Assembly: GCA_017860345.1 (NCBI GenBank) | Contig: JAFNAV010000006.1 | Location: forward strand, 1 to 64,000 | Direction of reading: 5' to 3' | Origin: Bacteroidota bacterium | GTDB lineage: Bacteria > Bacteroidota > Bacteroidia > Bacteroidales > Paludibacteraceae | DNA length: 64,000 bases | Shown here: positions 9,423 to 18,527 of the stretch, one piece after another | How the letters are laid out: each line of letters begins with the position of its first letter | Position numbering within the stretch: the first letter of the stretch is position 1 | Program-made: the position numbers and the translations under genes | The notes under the pieces: generated by a model | Seen by the model: the letters and a program-made list of their open reading frames with translations, nothing else | The model's database searches: none | What the model was told of the DNA's origin: nothing

Positions 9423-10415
9423 ATGCAATACAAAGCATTTGTTGCCGACGAAACTGAGAGCGGATTTCTACAGTCGGTAAAAATTCTGGATACAGATAAA
9501 CTGCCCGAAGGGGAGTTGCTGGTAAAGGTACATTATTCGTCGTTGAACTACAAAGATGCACTGTCGGCTACCGGCAACAAAGGTGTTACCAAAAATTATC
9601 CGCATACCCCCGGCATTGATGCTGCGGGTGTGGTGGTGAAATCGGATGTGGCTGAGTATTCGGCGGGCGATGAGGTAATTGTAACCGGATACGATTTGGG
9701 TATGAATACACCCGGAGGATACGGCGTATATATCAGCGTACCTGCCGAGTGGGCTGTGAAACTTCCGGCAGGACTTACGCTCAAAGAATCCATGATTATT
9801 GGTACAGCAGGATTTACTGCTGCCATTTCACTTTCGCGCCTTTCGCAATTGGTAAAACCTGCCGATGGAAAAGTACTTGTAACCGGTGCCACCGGAGGAG
9901 TAGGGTCGGTAGCCTTATCATTACTGTCGAAACTCGGATACCAAACCGTAGCAGTTTCGGGTAAAGAAACAGAATATGAATTTCTTAAAGAACTGGGGGC
10001 TACTGAAATAATAGCCCGATCTGTATTTCAGGAAGCTGATAAGCGACCTTTGTTGTCGGCCACCTTTGCAGGAGCCATCGATACTGTGGGCGGCCCCATA
10101 CTTGAGAAAATTCTCAAACAGCTTCATCCGCTGGGTGCAGTTACCACTTGTGGTAGCGTGTCATCTACTCAGTTGAACATGACGGTGTTCCCGTTTATTT
10201 TACGTGGCATATCTCTGATAGGTATTTCGGCGCAGAATTATCCTACGGCTTTGCGAAAACCATTATGGGAAAAGCTGGCCGCCGTATGGAAGCCTGATCA
10301 CCTGCTCGAAATTTACAACGAAATAACCCTGGATGACCTGCAAAGTGCCATCGGAGATATTCTTCAGGGAAAGCTCAGAGGAAGAACAATAGTGCGACAT
10401 GATGCGATAATTTAA
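9423..10415 (+). CDS. YhdH/AcuI-like quinone oxidoreductase (acryloyl-CoA reductase type)
   Basis: A zinc-free medium-chain dehydrogenase/reductase of 330 residues. The GroES-like N-domain has the family block SSLNYKDALSATGNKGVTKN and PHTPGIDAAGVV. The Rossmann motif VTGATGGVGSVA is at about residues 152-163. It is close in length to E. coli YhdH (324). Family members reduce acryloyl-CoA to propionyl-CoA with NADPH, but the physiological substrate here is not shown. The frame opens further upstream; the ATG at 9423 matches the family N-terminus and follows a long A+T-rich leader. Confidence 0.88.
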   Translation: MQYKAFVADETESGFLQSVKILDTDKLPEGELLVKVHYSSLNYKDALSATGNKGVTKNYPHTPGIDAAGVVVKSDVAEYSAGDEVIVTGYDLGMNTPGGYGVYISVPAEWAVKLPAGLTLKESMIIGTAGFTAAISLSRLSQLVKPADGKVLVTGATGGVGSVALSLLSKLGYQTVAVSGKETEYEFLKELGATEIIARSVFQEADKRPLLSATFAGAIDTVGGPILEKILKQLHPLGAVTTCGSVSSTQLNMTVFPFILRGISLIGISAQNYPTALRKPLWEKLAAVWKPDHLLEIYNEITLDDLQSAIGDILQGKLRGRTIVRHDAII

Positions 10416-10549
10416 AAATGTTATTGTGACTGAGATGTGTTTTTTGTACAAAAATGCTTTCGGTTGTCAGAAAAAAGATGCATTTTTGCATTTTATATAT
10501 TAGTAGTATTTATATACAAACAATATCTCGATATATTACACACACACGA

Positions 10550-11776
10550 ATGGCTTTAGCGAACGAGAATTACCTGAAAACTCCAGAAATCTATTGTTTC
10601 GACGAGATAGAGAAACGCGTTAACGCCTACAAAGTTCTCCATCCTGTCTCTAAAATCATCCGTTTGGGAGTGGGCGATGTTACACGCCCCATACCTGGCG
10701 AAGCCCTGAAAGCTATGCACGCTGCTATTGATGAGATGGGTAAAGCCGAAACCTTTAGAGGATATAGTCCGCCACAGGGTTATGATTTTTTGATAGAAAA
10801 AATTGTTAAAGAATATCGTTCGCTTGGAGTGAGTATTGATAAAGATTCGGTATTTATAAACGATGGAGCCAAATCGGATATAGGTAACATCGGACATGTA
10901 CTTGGCCGGGATAATATTATTGCTATTGCTGAGCCGGTATATCCGGTTTACGAAAATGCAACGATTATGAGCGGTCGTGCCGGATTTTTGACCGACGAAC
11001 AAAAGTGGAGTAACGTAGTGTACCTGCGCTGTAGCGAAGATACTGGTTTCTTGCCTGAACTTCCAACCGAAAAGGTTGATATAATTTATTTATGCAACCC
11101 AAACAATCCTACAGGTACAACGTTAAATAAAGCGGAACTGAAAAAATGGGTGGATTATGCCATTGAACATGATAGTATAATTGTGTACGATGCTGCATAT
11201 CAGTCGTATATAACTCAGTCTGATGTGCCTCACAGCATTTACGAAATAAAAGGAGCCCGCAAGGTGGCAGTAGAAATAAAAAGCTACTCCAAAACAGCCG
11301 GTTTCACGGGTTTACGGTGTGGTTTTTCAGTATTTCCGCCCGAGCTGATGGTTTACACACTGAATGGTGATAAGGTACCGCTGATTAAGCTTTGGAGTCG
11401 CCGGAATGCCAATTATACCAACGGAGTATCGTATGTGGTACAGCGTGGTGCCGAGTCCCTGTACTCGCGCAAAGGCAAGGCCGAGGTGCACGAACTTGTT
11501 GACTATTACCTGACCAATGCTGCTATAATACGAAAAGAATTGATAGATGCCGGATTAAGCGTATATGGTGGAGTTAATTCACCTTATGTCTGGTTTAAAA
11601 CTCCGGGCGAACAGGCTTCCTGGAAATTTTTTCAGCAGCTGTTGTACGAATTTCAGATAGTGGCTACTCCGGGTGTTGTATTTGGGCAGTCGGGCGAGGG
11701 ATATATGAGATTTACCGGCTTTAGCAGTCGCGAAGGCACGCTGATGGCCATGGACAGAATCAGGGGAAATCTCTGA
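10550..11776 (+). CDS. dapL: LL-diaminopimelate aminotransferase
   Basis: A 408-residue PLP enzyme of fold type I. It converts tetrahydrodipicolinate directly to LL-diaminopimelate in the aminotransferase variant of lysine/peptidoglycan synthesis, bypassing DapC/D/E. The PLP-lysine motif KSYSKTAGFTGLRCGF is present, with upstream YLCNPNNPTGT and downstream SPYVWFKTP, all DapL signatures. The start is ATG 10550 (MALANENYLK), the family N-terminus; the frame extends upstream but that segment is hydrophobic leader sequence unlike the family. dapF, its usual neighbour, is not in the window. glmS follows 73 bp later. Confidence 0.96.
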   Translation: MALANENYLKTPEIYCFDEIEKRVNAYKVLHPVSKIIRLGVGDVTRPIPGEALKAMHAAIDEMGKAETFRGYSPPQGYDFLIEKIVKEYRSLGVSIDKDSVFINDGAKSDIGNIGHVLGRDNIIAIAEPVYPVYENATIMSGRAGFLTDEQKWSNVVYLRCSEDTGFLPELPTEKVDIIYLCNPNNPTGTTLNKAELKKWVDYAIEHDSIIVYDAAYQSYITQSDVPHSIYEIKGARKVAVEIKSYSKTAGFTGLRCGFSVFPPELMVYTLNGDKVPLIKLWSRRNANYTNGVSYVVQRGAESLYSRKGKAEVHELVDYYLTNAAIIRKELIDAGLSVYGGVNSPYVWFKTPGEQASWKFFQQLLYEFQIVATPGVVFGQSGEGYMRFTGFSSREGTLMAMDRIRGNL

Positions 11777-11849
11777 TAAACAAATTTAATTGAAAAATTT
11801 TTTATTAAAACTAAATAAAGAAACGTACATTAAATAAATTATAATTTTT

Positions 11850-13691
11850 ATGTGTGGAATAGTTGGATATATCGGCAAGCGTCAGGCTTACCCGATTTTA
11901 ATTAAAGGTCTTCAGCGTTTGGAATATCGTGGATACGATAGCGCTGGAATAGCTCTGATAGATAATGAAAAACTGAATATTTATAAAGCCAAGGGAAAGG
12001 TGTCTGACCTGGTGCGTTTTGCCGAACAACAGAATATAAACGGAACTTTAGGTATTGCTCATACCCGCTGGGCTACTCACGGCGAGCCCAATCAGATTAA
12101 TGCGCATCCACACTCTTCTCAGTCCGAAACTCTTGCTCTTATCCACAACGGGATTATTGAAAATTATGCAGTATTAAAACAAGGATTGAAAGAACAGGGA
12201 TATACGTTTGTTAGCGATACCGATACCGAAGTACTTGTACAGCTTATCGAGTATGTAAAAGCATCAAATCATGTTGACCTTACCAGCGCCGTGCAACTGG
12301 CCTTGAATCAGGTGGTGGGCGCTTATGCTATTGCTGTAATCGAAAAAAACAACCCCGATGTGATAGTGGCAGCCCGCAAAGGCAGCCCGCTGGTAGTTGG
12401 TATTGGCGAAGATGAATTTTTTCTGGCTTCGGATGCTACACCAATTGTGGAATATACCAATAAGGTAGTTTATGTAGGAGATGAAGAAATAGTTACGCTC
12501 AAAAGAGGTGAAGAAATAAAAATTAAAACTATTTCCAATGTAGAAAAAACGCCTCAGATTAAAGAACTTGAAATGACGCTAAGTCAGCTCGAAAAGGGTG
12601 GCTTTCCGCATTTTATGCTGAAGGAAATTTTTGAGCAACCTACCACCCTGAGCGATAGTATGCGTGGCCGTGTACTTACCGAAGAGTTGAAAATAAAATT
12701 ATCGGGCTTCATTCAGCACAAGGATAAATTTATGAATGCCAACAGGATTATCATTACTGCCTGTGGTACTTCGTGGCATGCGGGACTGATAGGAAAATAT
12801 GCTATCGAAGAGTTTGCCCGCATACCGGTAGAGGTTGAGTATTCATCAGAGTTTCGTTACCGCAAGCCGGTAATTAACGAGAACGATTTGGTAATTGCTA
12901 TTTCCCAGTCGGGCGAAACGGCCGATACCCTTGCTGCGGTAGAACTGGCCAAATCTCACGGTGCATTTATTTTTGGTATTTGCAATGTGGTAGGCTCATC
13001 CATTCCACGCAATACCGATTCGGGTTGCTACACCCATGCCGGTCCTGAAATAGGGGTGGCATCTACCAAAGCTTTTACAGCTCAGGTAACAGTGCTTACC
13101 ATGCTGGCTTTGATTATGGGTAAGGAAAAAGGAACTCTCTCAGCTACTCAGTACGAGAAAACCGTAAATGAGTTGGCTTTAATCCCTACCAAAATTAAAT
13201 CTATTCTTAATCAAAACGATGCAATTGCTCAATTTGCCAAAACATTTACTTACGCACAGAATTTTATTTATCTGGGTCGTGGGTACAACTATCCTGTAGC
13301 ACTGGAGGGAGCACTTAAGCTTAAAGAAATATCATACATTCATGCCGAAGGATATCCGGCTGCCGAAATGAAACACGGGCCTATAGCTTTGATAAGTCAT
13401 GAAATGCCCGTTGTAGTTATCGCTCCAAGCGCCGGCATGTACGAAAAAGTGGTGAGCAACATTCAGGAAATTAAAGCCCGAAAAGGAAAAATTATCTCGA
13501 TAGTTACTGAGGGTGATGTGGTGGTCAAGAATCTATCCGATTATACCATCAGTATCCCCGATACAGAGGAATGTCTGGTGCCCTTGCTGGCGGCAATACC
13601 TTTACAATTAATGGCTTATCATATAGCTGTAGTGAAGGGATGCGACGTAGACCAGCCTCGTAATCTGGCCAAGTCGGTAACCGTTGAATAA
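11850..13691 (+). CDS. glmS: Glutamine--fructose-6-phosphate aminotransferase (isomerising)
   Basis: Makes glucosamine-6-phosphate for peptidoglycan and lipopolysaccharide. The 613-residue protein begins MCGIVGYIG with the Ntn nucleophile Cys2, followed by the class II glutaminase domain (RLEYRGYDSAGIAL, HTRWATHGEPN, NGIIENY). Two SIS isomerase domains follow, with SQSGETADTLAA and CNVVGSSIPR, and the chain ends in PRNLAKSVTVE. Length and motifs are standard. A terminator hairpin lies 9 bp after the stop. No glmS riboswitch is visible in the short leader, as expected for this phylum. Confidence 0.98.
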   Translation: MCGIVGYIGKRQAYPILIKGLQRLEYRGYDSAGIALIDNEKLNIYKAKGKVSDLVRFAEQQNINGTLGIAHTRWATHGEPNQINAHPHSSQSETLALIHNGIIENYAVLKQGLKEQGYTFVSDTDTEVLVQLIEYVKASNHVDLTSAVQLALNQVVGAYAIAVIEKNNPDVIVAARKGSPLVVGIGEDEFFLASDATPIVEYTNKVVYVGDEEIVTLKRGEEIKIKTISNVEKTPQIKELEMTLSQLEKGGFPHFMLKEIFEQPTTLSDSMRGRVLTEELKIKLSGFIQHKDKFMNANRIIITACGTSWHAGLIGKYAIEEFARIPVEVEYSSEFRYRKPVINENDLVIAISQSGETADTLAAVELAKSHGAFIFGICNVVGSSIPRNTDSGCYTHAGPEIGVASTKAFTAQVTVLTMLALIMGKEKGTLSATQYEKTVNELALIPTKIKSILNQNDAIAQFAKTFTYAQNFIYLGRGYNYPVALEGALKLKEISYIHAEGYPAAEMKHGPIALISHEMPVVVIAPSAGMYEKVVSNIQEIKARKGKIISIVTEGDVVVKNLSDYTISIPDTEECLVPLLAAIPLQLMAYHIAVVKGCDVDQPRNLAKSVTVE

Positions 13692-13699
13692 TATAATAT

Positions 13700-13727
13700 A
13701 CCCCTGCGCATCTGCGTCGGGGTTTTT
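13700..13727 (+). terminator. Terminator after glmS
   Basis: ACCCC at 13700-13704 and GGGGT at 13719-13723 enclose a GCGC/GCG inner stem, followed by a T run. It separates glmS from the PurF-like gene. Confidence 0.7.
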
Positions 13728-13836
13728 AATTTTTTAAAAAGAACAATTATTCTGAAATTAAATATGCGCGTATCCCCGATACCCGTATTGCTAAAAAATT
13801 TTTTTTACTAAAAATACTTTCAACCCCCAAATTCTT

Positions 13837-15636
13837 ATGTGCGGTATAGCAATGATCAGGCTACTAAAGCCTTTGGATTACTATCAGGAAAAATACGGAA
13901 CATGGCAGTATGGTCTGCAAAAAATGTATCTCCTTATGGAGAAACAACATAATCGTGGTCAGGAAGGGGCAGGGCTTGCAACCGTAAAACTGGATACTCC
14001 TCCCGGCGAAGAGTACATCTGGCGCGACAGGGTGGAGGGCAAAAACGCCATACAGGAAATTTTTGCCGATATCAATGCAACTATGGCTAAAGCAAACGGT
14101 GATGTGCTGCAAAACCCGGATGTGGCTAAGCAGGAACTTCCTTTTGCCGGAGAGCTTTATCTGGGGCACTTGCGCTACAGTACTACCGGCCGAAGTGGCT
14201 TGTCTTATGTTCATCCTTTTCTGCGTCGTCATAACTGGAAAAACAGAACGATGGTACTGGCCGGAAACTTTAACCTGACCAATGTGGATGAATTGTTTAA
14301 TCATCTGACACTTAAGGGACAGCATCCTCGTGATAAGGGTGATACGTTTCTGATGCTCGAATCGCTCGGTTTTATGCTCGACAAAGAGGTGCAGAAAGAG
14401 TACGATATGATTAAACAACGTTACACCAACGATGTAGCTATAACGCATAAAATTGAAGAAAATCTGGATATTGCCTCGTTTATCCGAAAATCGGAGAAGC
14501 TCTGGGATGGCGGATATGCTATCTGTGGCATGTTGGGACATGGCGATTCGTTTATTTTTCGCGACCCGAAAGGAATACGGCCTGCTTTTTATTTTGCCAA
14601 TGATGAAATAGTGGTTACCGCGTCGGAACGTCCTGTAATACAGACGGCCATGAATGTGAAAGAGGAAGATGTAAAGGAACTTGAACCCGGACAGGCATTA
14701 ATTATTAAACGAAACGGTAGCATTAGGTTTGAAACCATTAGACCAGCTGCTCAGGAACTGAAAAAGTGTTCTTTTGAACGGATTTATTTTTCGAGGGGTA
14801 GCGATGTGGATATTTATAAGGAAAGAAAAAAACTTGGTGAGTCGCTGGCTCAGCCTATTCTTAAAGCGGTTAATGGTGAGGTGGATAATACCGTTTTTTC
14901 ATTTATACCTAATACTGCCGAAGTGGCTTTTTATGGTATGACTGATGGTATACAGGAGGTAACCAAAAAAGCTCCAAGGGTGGAAAAAGTGCTGATTAAA
15001 GATATTAAACTGCGTACTTTTATATCTACCAATAATGAGCGCGACGATTTGGCAACACACGTGTACGATGTTACTTACGGTTCTATTCGTAGGGGTAAAG
15101 TGGATAATCTGGTGGCAATTGACGATTCTATCGTAAGAGGTACAACCCTGAAACAGAGTATTCTGAAAATTCTGAACAGACTCGAACCTAAAAAGATTAT
15201 CATCGTTTCGTCGTCGCCTCAGGTTCGTTTTCCCGACTATTACGGAATTGATATGGCGCGTATGAGCGAGTTTTGTGCTTTCAGAGCTGCCATTCAGTTA
15301 CTTAAAGATACCGGACGTCAGCATATTATCGACGAAGTTTATCGCAAATCAAAAGCTCAGGAAAATAAGCCAAAAGAAGAAATTGTTAATTATGTAACCG
15401 AAATTTATGAACCATTTACGCAGGAAGAAGTTTCGGTGCAAATAAGTAAAATGCTTACGCCTGCCGAGGTGGATTGTCCGGTCGAACTTGTATATCAAAC
15501 TATTGATGGCCTTCATGCTGCCTGTCCTAATCACAAGGGTGATTGGTATTTTACCGGAAATTATCCTACGCCGGGGGGCAACCGATTGGTAAACAAGGCT
15601 TTTATAAACTATTACGAGGGCATTGATAAAATTTAA
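13837..15636 (+). CDS. PurF-like class II amidotransferase/phosphoribosyltransferase
   Basis: A 599-residue protein beginning MCGIAMI with the Ntn nucleophile Cys2, a class II glutaminase domain (QHNRGQEGAGLAT, GHLRYSTTGRSG), and a type I PRTase domain whose PRPP loop is NLVAIDDSIVRGTT at about residue 422-435. These are the two halves of amidophosphoribosyltransferase, the first step of purine synthesis. It is about 100 residues longer than canonical PurF, with a long insert around residues 150-220 (DKEVQKEYDMIKQRYTND) and an extended C-terminus. The FeS-ligand cysteines cannot be assigned. It may be the true PurF or a paralogue with another acceptor. Confidence 0.8.
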   Translation: MCGIAMIRLLKPLDYYQEKYGTWQYGLQKMYLLMEKQHNRGQEGAGLATVKLDTPPGEEYIWRDRVEGKNAIQEIFADINATMAKANGDVLQNPDVAKQELPFAGELYLGHLRYSTTGRSGLSYVHPFLRRHNWKNRTMVLAGNFNLTNVDELFNHLTLKGQHPRDKGDTFLMLESLGFMLDKEVQKEYDMIKQRYTNDVAITHKIEENLDIASFIRKSEKLWDGGYAICGMLGHGDSFIFRDPKGIRPAFYFANDEIVVTASERPVIQTAMNVKEEDVKELEPGQALIIKRNGSIRFETIRPAAQELKKCSFERIYFSRGSDVDIYKERKKLGESLAQPILKAVNGEVDNTVFSFIPNTAEVAFYGMTDGIQEVTKKAPRVEKVLIKDIKLRTFISTNNERDDLATHVYDVTYGSIRRGKVDNLVAIDDSIVRGTTLKQSILKILNRLEPKKIIIVSSSPQVRFPDYYGIDMARMSEFCAFRAAIQLLKDTGRQHIIDEVYRKSKAQENKPKEEIVNYVTEIYEPFTQEEVSVQISKMLTPAEVDCPVELVYQTIDGLHAACPNHKGDWYFTGNYPTPGGNRLVNKAFINYYEGIDKI

Positions 15637-15653
15637 AATTTTTCTGAATGGTT

Positions 15654-15690
15654 ATAGAGGAGTCATATTTTTGATTCCTCTATTTTTTTT
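15654..15690 (+). terminator. Terminator after the PurF-like gene
   Basis: ATAGAGGAGTCA (15654-15665) pairs with TGATTCCTCTAT (15672-15683) with one G-T wobble, followed by eight T. It can also end the convergent YdeI-like gene. Confidence 0.85.
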
Positions 15691-15701
15691 GAAAACATTG
15701 C

Positions 15702-16259
15702 TCAAAAAAGCTTTTTACCTTCCGACGCAGCCTGAATTAATTTCTCCAAGCGGTTTAGTTGTGTTTGTTCCTGCTTGGCCGACATAATCCAGTATATATG
15801 TACTTTACGGTACGATGGACTTTGCCTGCTAAAGAATTCCCAGGCCTGCACATTTGCTTTGAACCGTTTTTCATATGTTTCACTCAGGTTTTGCAAGCCA
15901 TTTTCAAAGCTGTATATGCCCGATTTTTCATCGTTTCTTTTGCTGTAGGCTTCCAAACCGGCATCAGTCATCCATCCTTCCTGAATCAACTTTTCCACTT
16001 TTGCAATATTGATTTTGCTCCATGCACTTTTGGGATTGCGGGGCGTAAATCTGATACAGTAACTTTCAGTATCAATGGATCTTCTGATACCATCAATCCA
16101 ACCATAGCAAAGCGCTACATCTACCGACTCACTCCAGGTCATCGAGGGTTTGCCGGTACTTACCTTATAAAATCCGACAACAGCTTCTTTTTCGGTTTTG
16201 TAGTTTTGGGACAGCCACTGACGAAATTCTGTTGTAGATAGAAAAAATAATACGTGCAT
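15702..16259 (-). CDS. YdeI/OmpD-associated family protein
   Basis: A 185-residue cytoplasmic protein of the YdeI/OmdA family (bacteriocin-protection-like). The marks are SMTWSESVDVALCYGWIDGIRR and RFTPRNPKSAWSKINIAKVEKL, followed by a helical tail ending in EGKKLF. E. coli YdeI is linked to antimicrobial-peptide resistance, but the molecular function is unknown. It stands alone, converging on the PurF-like gene and divergent from nothing close. The start ATG at 16259 gives the usual family length. Confidence 0.82.
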   Translation of the reverse strand: MHVLFFLSTTEFRQWLSQNYKTEKEAVVGFYKVSTGKPSMTWSESVDVALCYGWIDGIRRSIDTESYCIRFTPRNPKSAWSKINIAKVEKLIQEGWMTDAGLEAYSKRNDEKSGIYSFENGLQNLSETYEKRFKANVQAWEFFSRQSPSYRKVHIYWIMSAKQEQTQLNRLEKLIQAASEGKKLF

Positions 16260-16305
16260 GATAAATGTACTTTTTTGTGAGATTTAAAAAAGATGTTTCC
16301 GATTC

Positions 16306-16971
16306 TTACACCAAGAGGTCGCGTAGCTTTTTGCTGTTTAAAATTCTGTATTCTTTTTTATTTACTTCAATGATGTTATCTTCAATCATTTCGGACAAAC
16401 TGCGTGCTAACGATGGGCGCGCTACACCAAAAAAATCGGCTAACTCAGTCTGATTACGCTTGATTACAAACGGATTTCCCTGCAAGCTTGTTTGCTCAAG
16501 CAGAAAGTGAGCAATTTTTCCTTTGATGGTTTTGATGGAAAGCAGTTGTAGCCTATTGGTAAGAAACTGGGTACGGTTGGCATTGTGAGTCAGAAACTGG
16601 CGCATAAAATCCGGCTGAACCGACATTAACCTCAGAACTTCATCTTTAGGTATCCTGAGTATTTCGCACTCTTCTAAGGTGGTAACATCCACCGGAAAAC
16701 GGTTGTTGTCCGAAAATATAAAAGCGGGAGCAAGAGGGCGTGGCGCCGATATAATTTCTATACCCAGCAAATTACCGTTTTCAGTAATCATCTCGGTTTT
16801 TACCGAGCCCGATACAAGTATGTTCAGAGCATCGCACAAATCACCCTGCCTGAAAATCAGGATATTTTTTCCATAATTTTTGATTGTGTACTTCAAATCG
16901 TCAGGAAATACCTCATTTTTATTGTTCGGATTCCCAAAACTATTCCATTCAGGATTGGTATTTATGCTCAT
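16306..16971 (-). CDS. hcpR: Crp/Fnr-family regulator, HcpR-like
   Basis: A 221-residue regulator with an N-terminal cyclic-nucleotide-binding-like beta-barrel (residues ~25-125) and a C-terminal winged helix with recognition region NQTELADFFGVARPSLARSLSEM. It has no N-terminal Cys cluster of the FNR type. It is divergent from a cupin-ferredoxin-hcp unit, and a perfect 8+8 palindrome lies between them. HcpR proteins of Bacteroidota, best studied in Porphyromonas gingivalis, activate hcp in response to nitric oxide. Assignment as HcpR is by context and domain, so moderately sure. The palindrome 33 nt before its start also suggests self-control. Confidence 0.8.
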   Translation of the reverse strand: MSINTNPEWNSFGNPNNKNEVFPDDLKYTIKNYGKNILIFRQGDLCDALNILVSGSVKTEMITENGNLLGIEIISAPRPLAPAFIFSDNNRFPVDVTTLEECEILRIPKDEVLRLMSVQPDFMRQFLTHNANRTQFLTNRLQLLSIKTIKGKIAHFLLEQTSLQGNPFVIKRNQTELADFFGVARPSLARSLSEMIEDNIIEVNKKEYRILNSKKLRDLLV

Positions 16972-17003
16972 TATATCTATTAATAAATCAATCTTTTTTT
17001 TAT

Positions 17004-17021
17004 GTGTAACAACTGTTACAC
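17004..17021. promoter_or_regulatory. HcpR/FNR-type operator
   Basis: A perfect inverted repeat, GTGTAACA-AC-TGTTACAC. This is the TGTAAC-GTTACA type bound by FNR/HcpR-family proteins. Its centre is about 42 nt before the start expected from the -7 box at 17042-17049, the usual class II activator position. Confidence 0.82.
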
Positions 17022-17041
17022 TTTAAAAGTTTCAGCTTACC

Positions 17042-17049
17042 TACTTTTG
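17042..17049 (+). promoter_or_regulatory. -7 box of the cupin-ferredoxin-hcp unit
   Basis: TACTTTTG matches TAnnTTTG. At the -33 position there is no TTTG; the end of the palindrome lies there instead, which fits an activator-dependent promoter. Confidence 0.6.
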
Positions 17050-17102
17050 CATTGTCAAACAACTACTGCCTTATAACGGTAAGTGGATAAAGCAATACAA
17101 AT

Positions 17103-17474
17103 ATGAACAATAAATTTCAATTTGACAAGCAGAAGTCTGCTTCTTTAGGTGCTAAAGCATCTTTTCCAGTGGCTGAAAATTTCAGTATGACCGAAAAAGT
17201 TCAATATGCCGAGTCGTCGGTAGTGAGTAGAATAATTATCCGAAACGAAAGAGGAAATGTCACTTTATTTGCTTTTGATAAAGGCGAATTTTTGAGCGAA
17301 CACACAGCTCCGTTCGATGCTCTGGTTCAGATTATTGATGGGGTAGGACAGGTGGTTATTTCCGGAAAAGTGTTCGACCTCAAAACAGGCGAAAGCATCA
17401 TCATGCCGGCCAACGTACCGCATGCGGTGAACGCGGTGGAAAGATTTAAAATGTTGCTAACCATGATTAAGTAA
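17103..17474 (+). CDS. Small cupin-domain protein
   Basis: A 123-residue single-domain cupin: FDALVQIIDGVGQVVISGKVFDLKTGESIIMPANVPHAVNAVERFKML covers both conserved barrel motifs. Only some of the usual metal ligands are evident (H58 region, PHAV), so catalysis is uncertain. It is the first gene after the HcpR operator, 8 bp before the ferredoxin gene, so it should be induced with Hcp. Similar cupins often accompany hcp in Bacteroidota; a sensing or sulfur/nitrogen-oxide role is possible but not shown. Confidence 0.85.
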   Translation: MNNKFQFDKQKSASLGAKASFPVAENFSMTEKVQYAESSVVSRIIIRNERGNVTLFAFDKGEFLSEHTAPFDALVQIIDGVGQVVISGKVFDLKTGESIIMPANVPHAVNAVERFKMLLTMIK

Positions 17475-17482
17475 TTGAATTG

Positions 17483-18376
17483 ATGAAAAGAACTATAATT
17501 AAAATAGACGAAGAACTTTGCAACGGATGCGAAGCTTGTGTACAGGGTTGCCACGAGGGCGCTTTGCAAATGATTGATGGTAAGGCGCGTATGGTGAGTG
17601 AGCTTTTCTGCGACGGTTTAGGGGCTTGTATCGGCGAATGTCCCGTAGGCGCCATAACGCTCGAAGAGCGCGAAGCTGAGCCTTACGACGAAATTGCTAC
17701 AATTCAGCGCATGATACCCAAGGGCGAAAAAACAATTCTGGCTCACCTGAAACACCTGAAAGACCATGGCGAAACCGAATACCTGAAACAGGGTGTAAGT
17801 TTTTTGAAAGCCCATGGTGTACAGATCAATTTTGCTGAGGTACACAACCATGGTGGTGCCGGCTGTGCTTCCAAATCTGCTGAACATGCGCATCATGGCG
17901 GCGGTTGTCCCGGAAGTCGCGAGATGTCTTTCTCACAGCCACAGCCGGTAGCTTCCGGTTTCAGATTAGCTGATAAACCGGCATCTGAAGTACAATCACA
18001 ACTTCGTCAGTGGCCGGTGCAGCTGCATTTACTAAATCCGGCAGCAGGGTATTTCAAAGGCGCCGATGTGGTACTGGCTGCCGATTGTGTTGCGTTTAGT
18101 TATGGCGATTTTCATAACCGTTTTCTGGCCGGAAAGACCCTGGCTATTGCTTGTCCAAAGCTTGATACGAATAAAGATAATTATGTAGAAAAACTAAAGC
18201 GCATGATTACGGAATCTCGTATTAACACCCTGACGGTGGTTATTATGGAAGTACCGTGTTGCGGAGGATTATTAGGTTTAGCCCAAAAAGCAGTGACCGA
18301 AAGTGGGCGAAAAATTCCGGTAAAAGTAGTGGTGGTGAGTGTGCAGGGCCAAATAATTGAGGAAGAATGGGTGTAG
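17483..18376 (+). CDS. Double 4Fe-4S ferredoxin-like protein with His-rich linker
   Basis: A 297-residue protein. Residues ~10-60 form a two-cluster ferredoxin: CNGCEACVQGC plus C-x5-C-x3-CP (FCDGLGACIGECP). Residues ~110-145 form a linker rich in His, Gly and Cys (HNHGGAGCASKSAEHAHHGG, then GCPG) that could bind metal. The C-terminal half (~165-297) is a separate domain with ACPKLDTNKDNYVEKL and MEVPCCGGL, carrying more Cys. It is likely an electron carrier for Hcp, which follows after 151 bp. I start it at ATG 17483, 8 bp after the cupin stop, rather than the TTG just before. Homologues often sit beside hcp, but their function is not established. Confidence 0.85.
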   Translation: MKRTIIKIDEELCNGCEACVQGCHEGALQMIDGKARMVSELFCDGLGACIGECPVGAITLEEREAEPYDEIATIQRMIPKGEKTILAHLKHLKDHGETEYLKQGVSFLKAHGVQINFAEVHNHGGAGCASKSAEHAHHGGGCPGSREMSFSQPQPVASGFRLADKPASEVQSQLRQWPVQLHLLNPAAGYFKGADVVLAADCVAFSYGDFHNRFLAGKTLAIACPKLDTNKDNYVEKLKRMITESRINTLTVVIMEVPCCGGLLGLAQKAVTESGRKIPVKVVVVSVQGQIIEEEWV

Positions 18377-18527
18377 ATTCTAAACTGAAGAAATATAAGC
18401 ATTATAAATATTTAGAAAGTTATGAGCGAACTAATCAATAATTTAAGAATAAGAAATATATAATTTTAAAAAAAACAAAATATATCCGGCTTAATTCAGA
18501 CGGAAAAATTCTAAAAAATAAAAGTAT

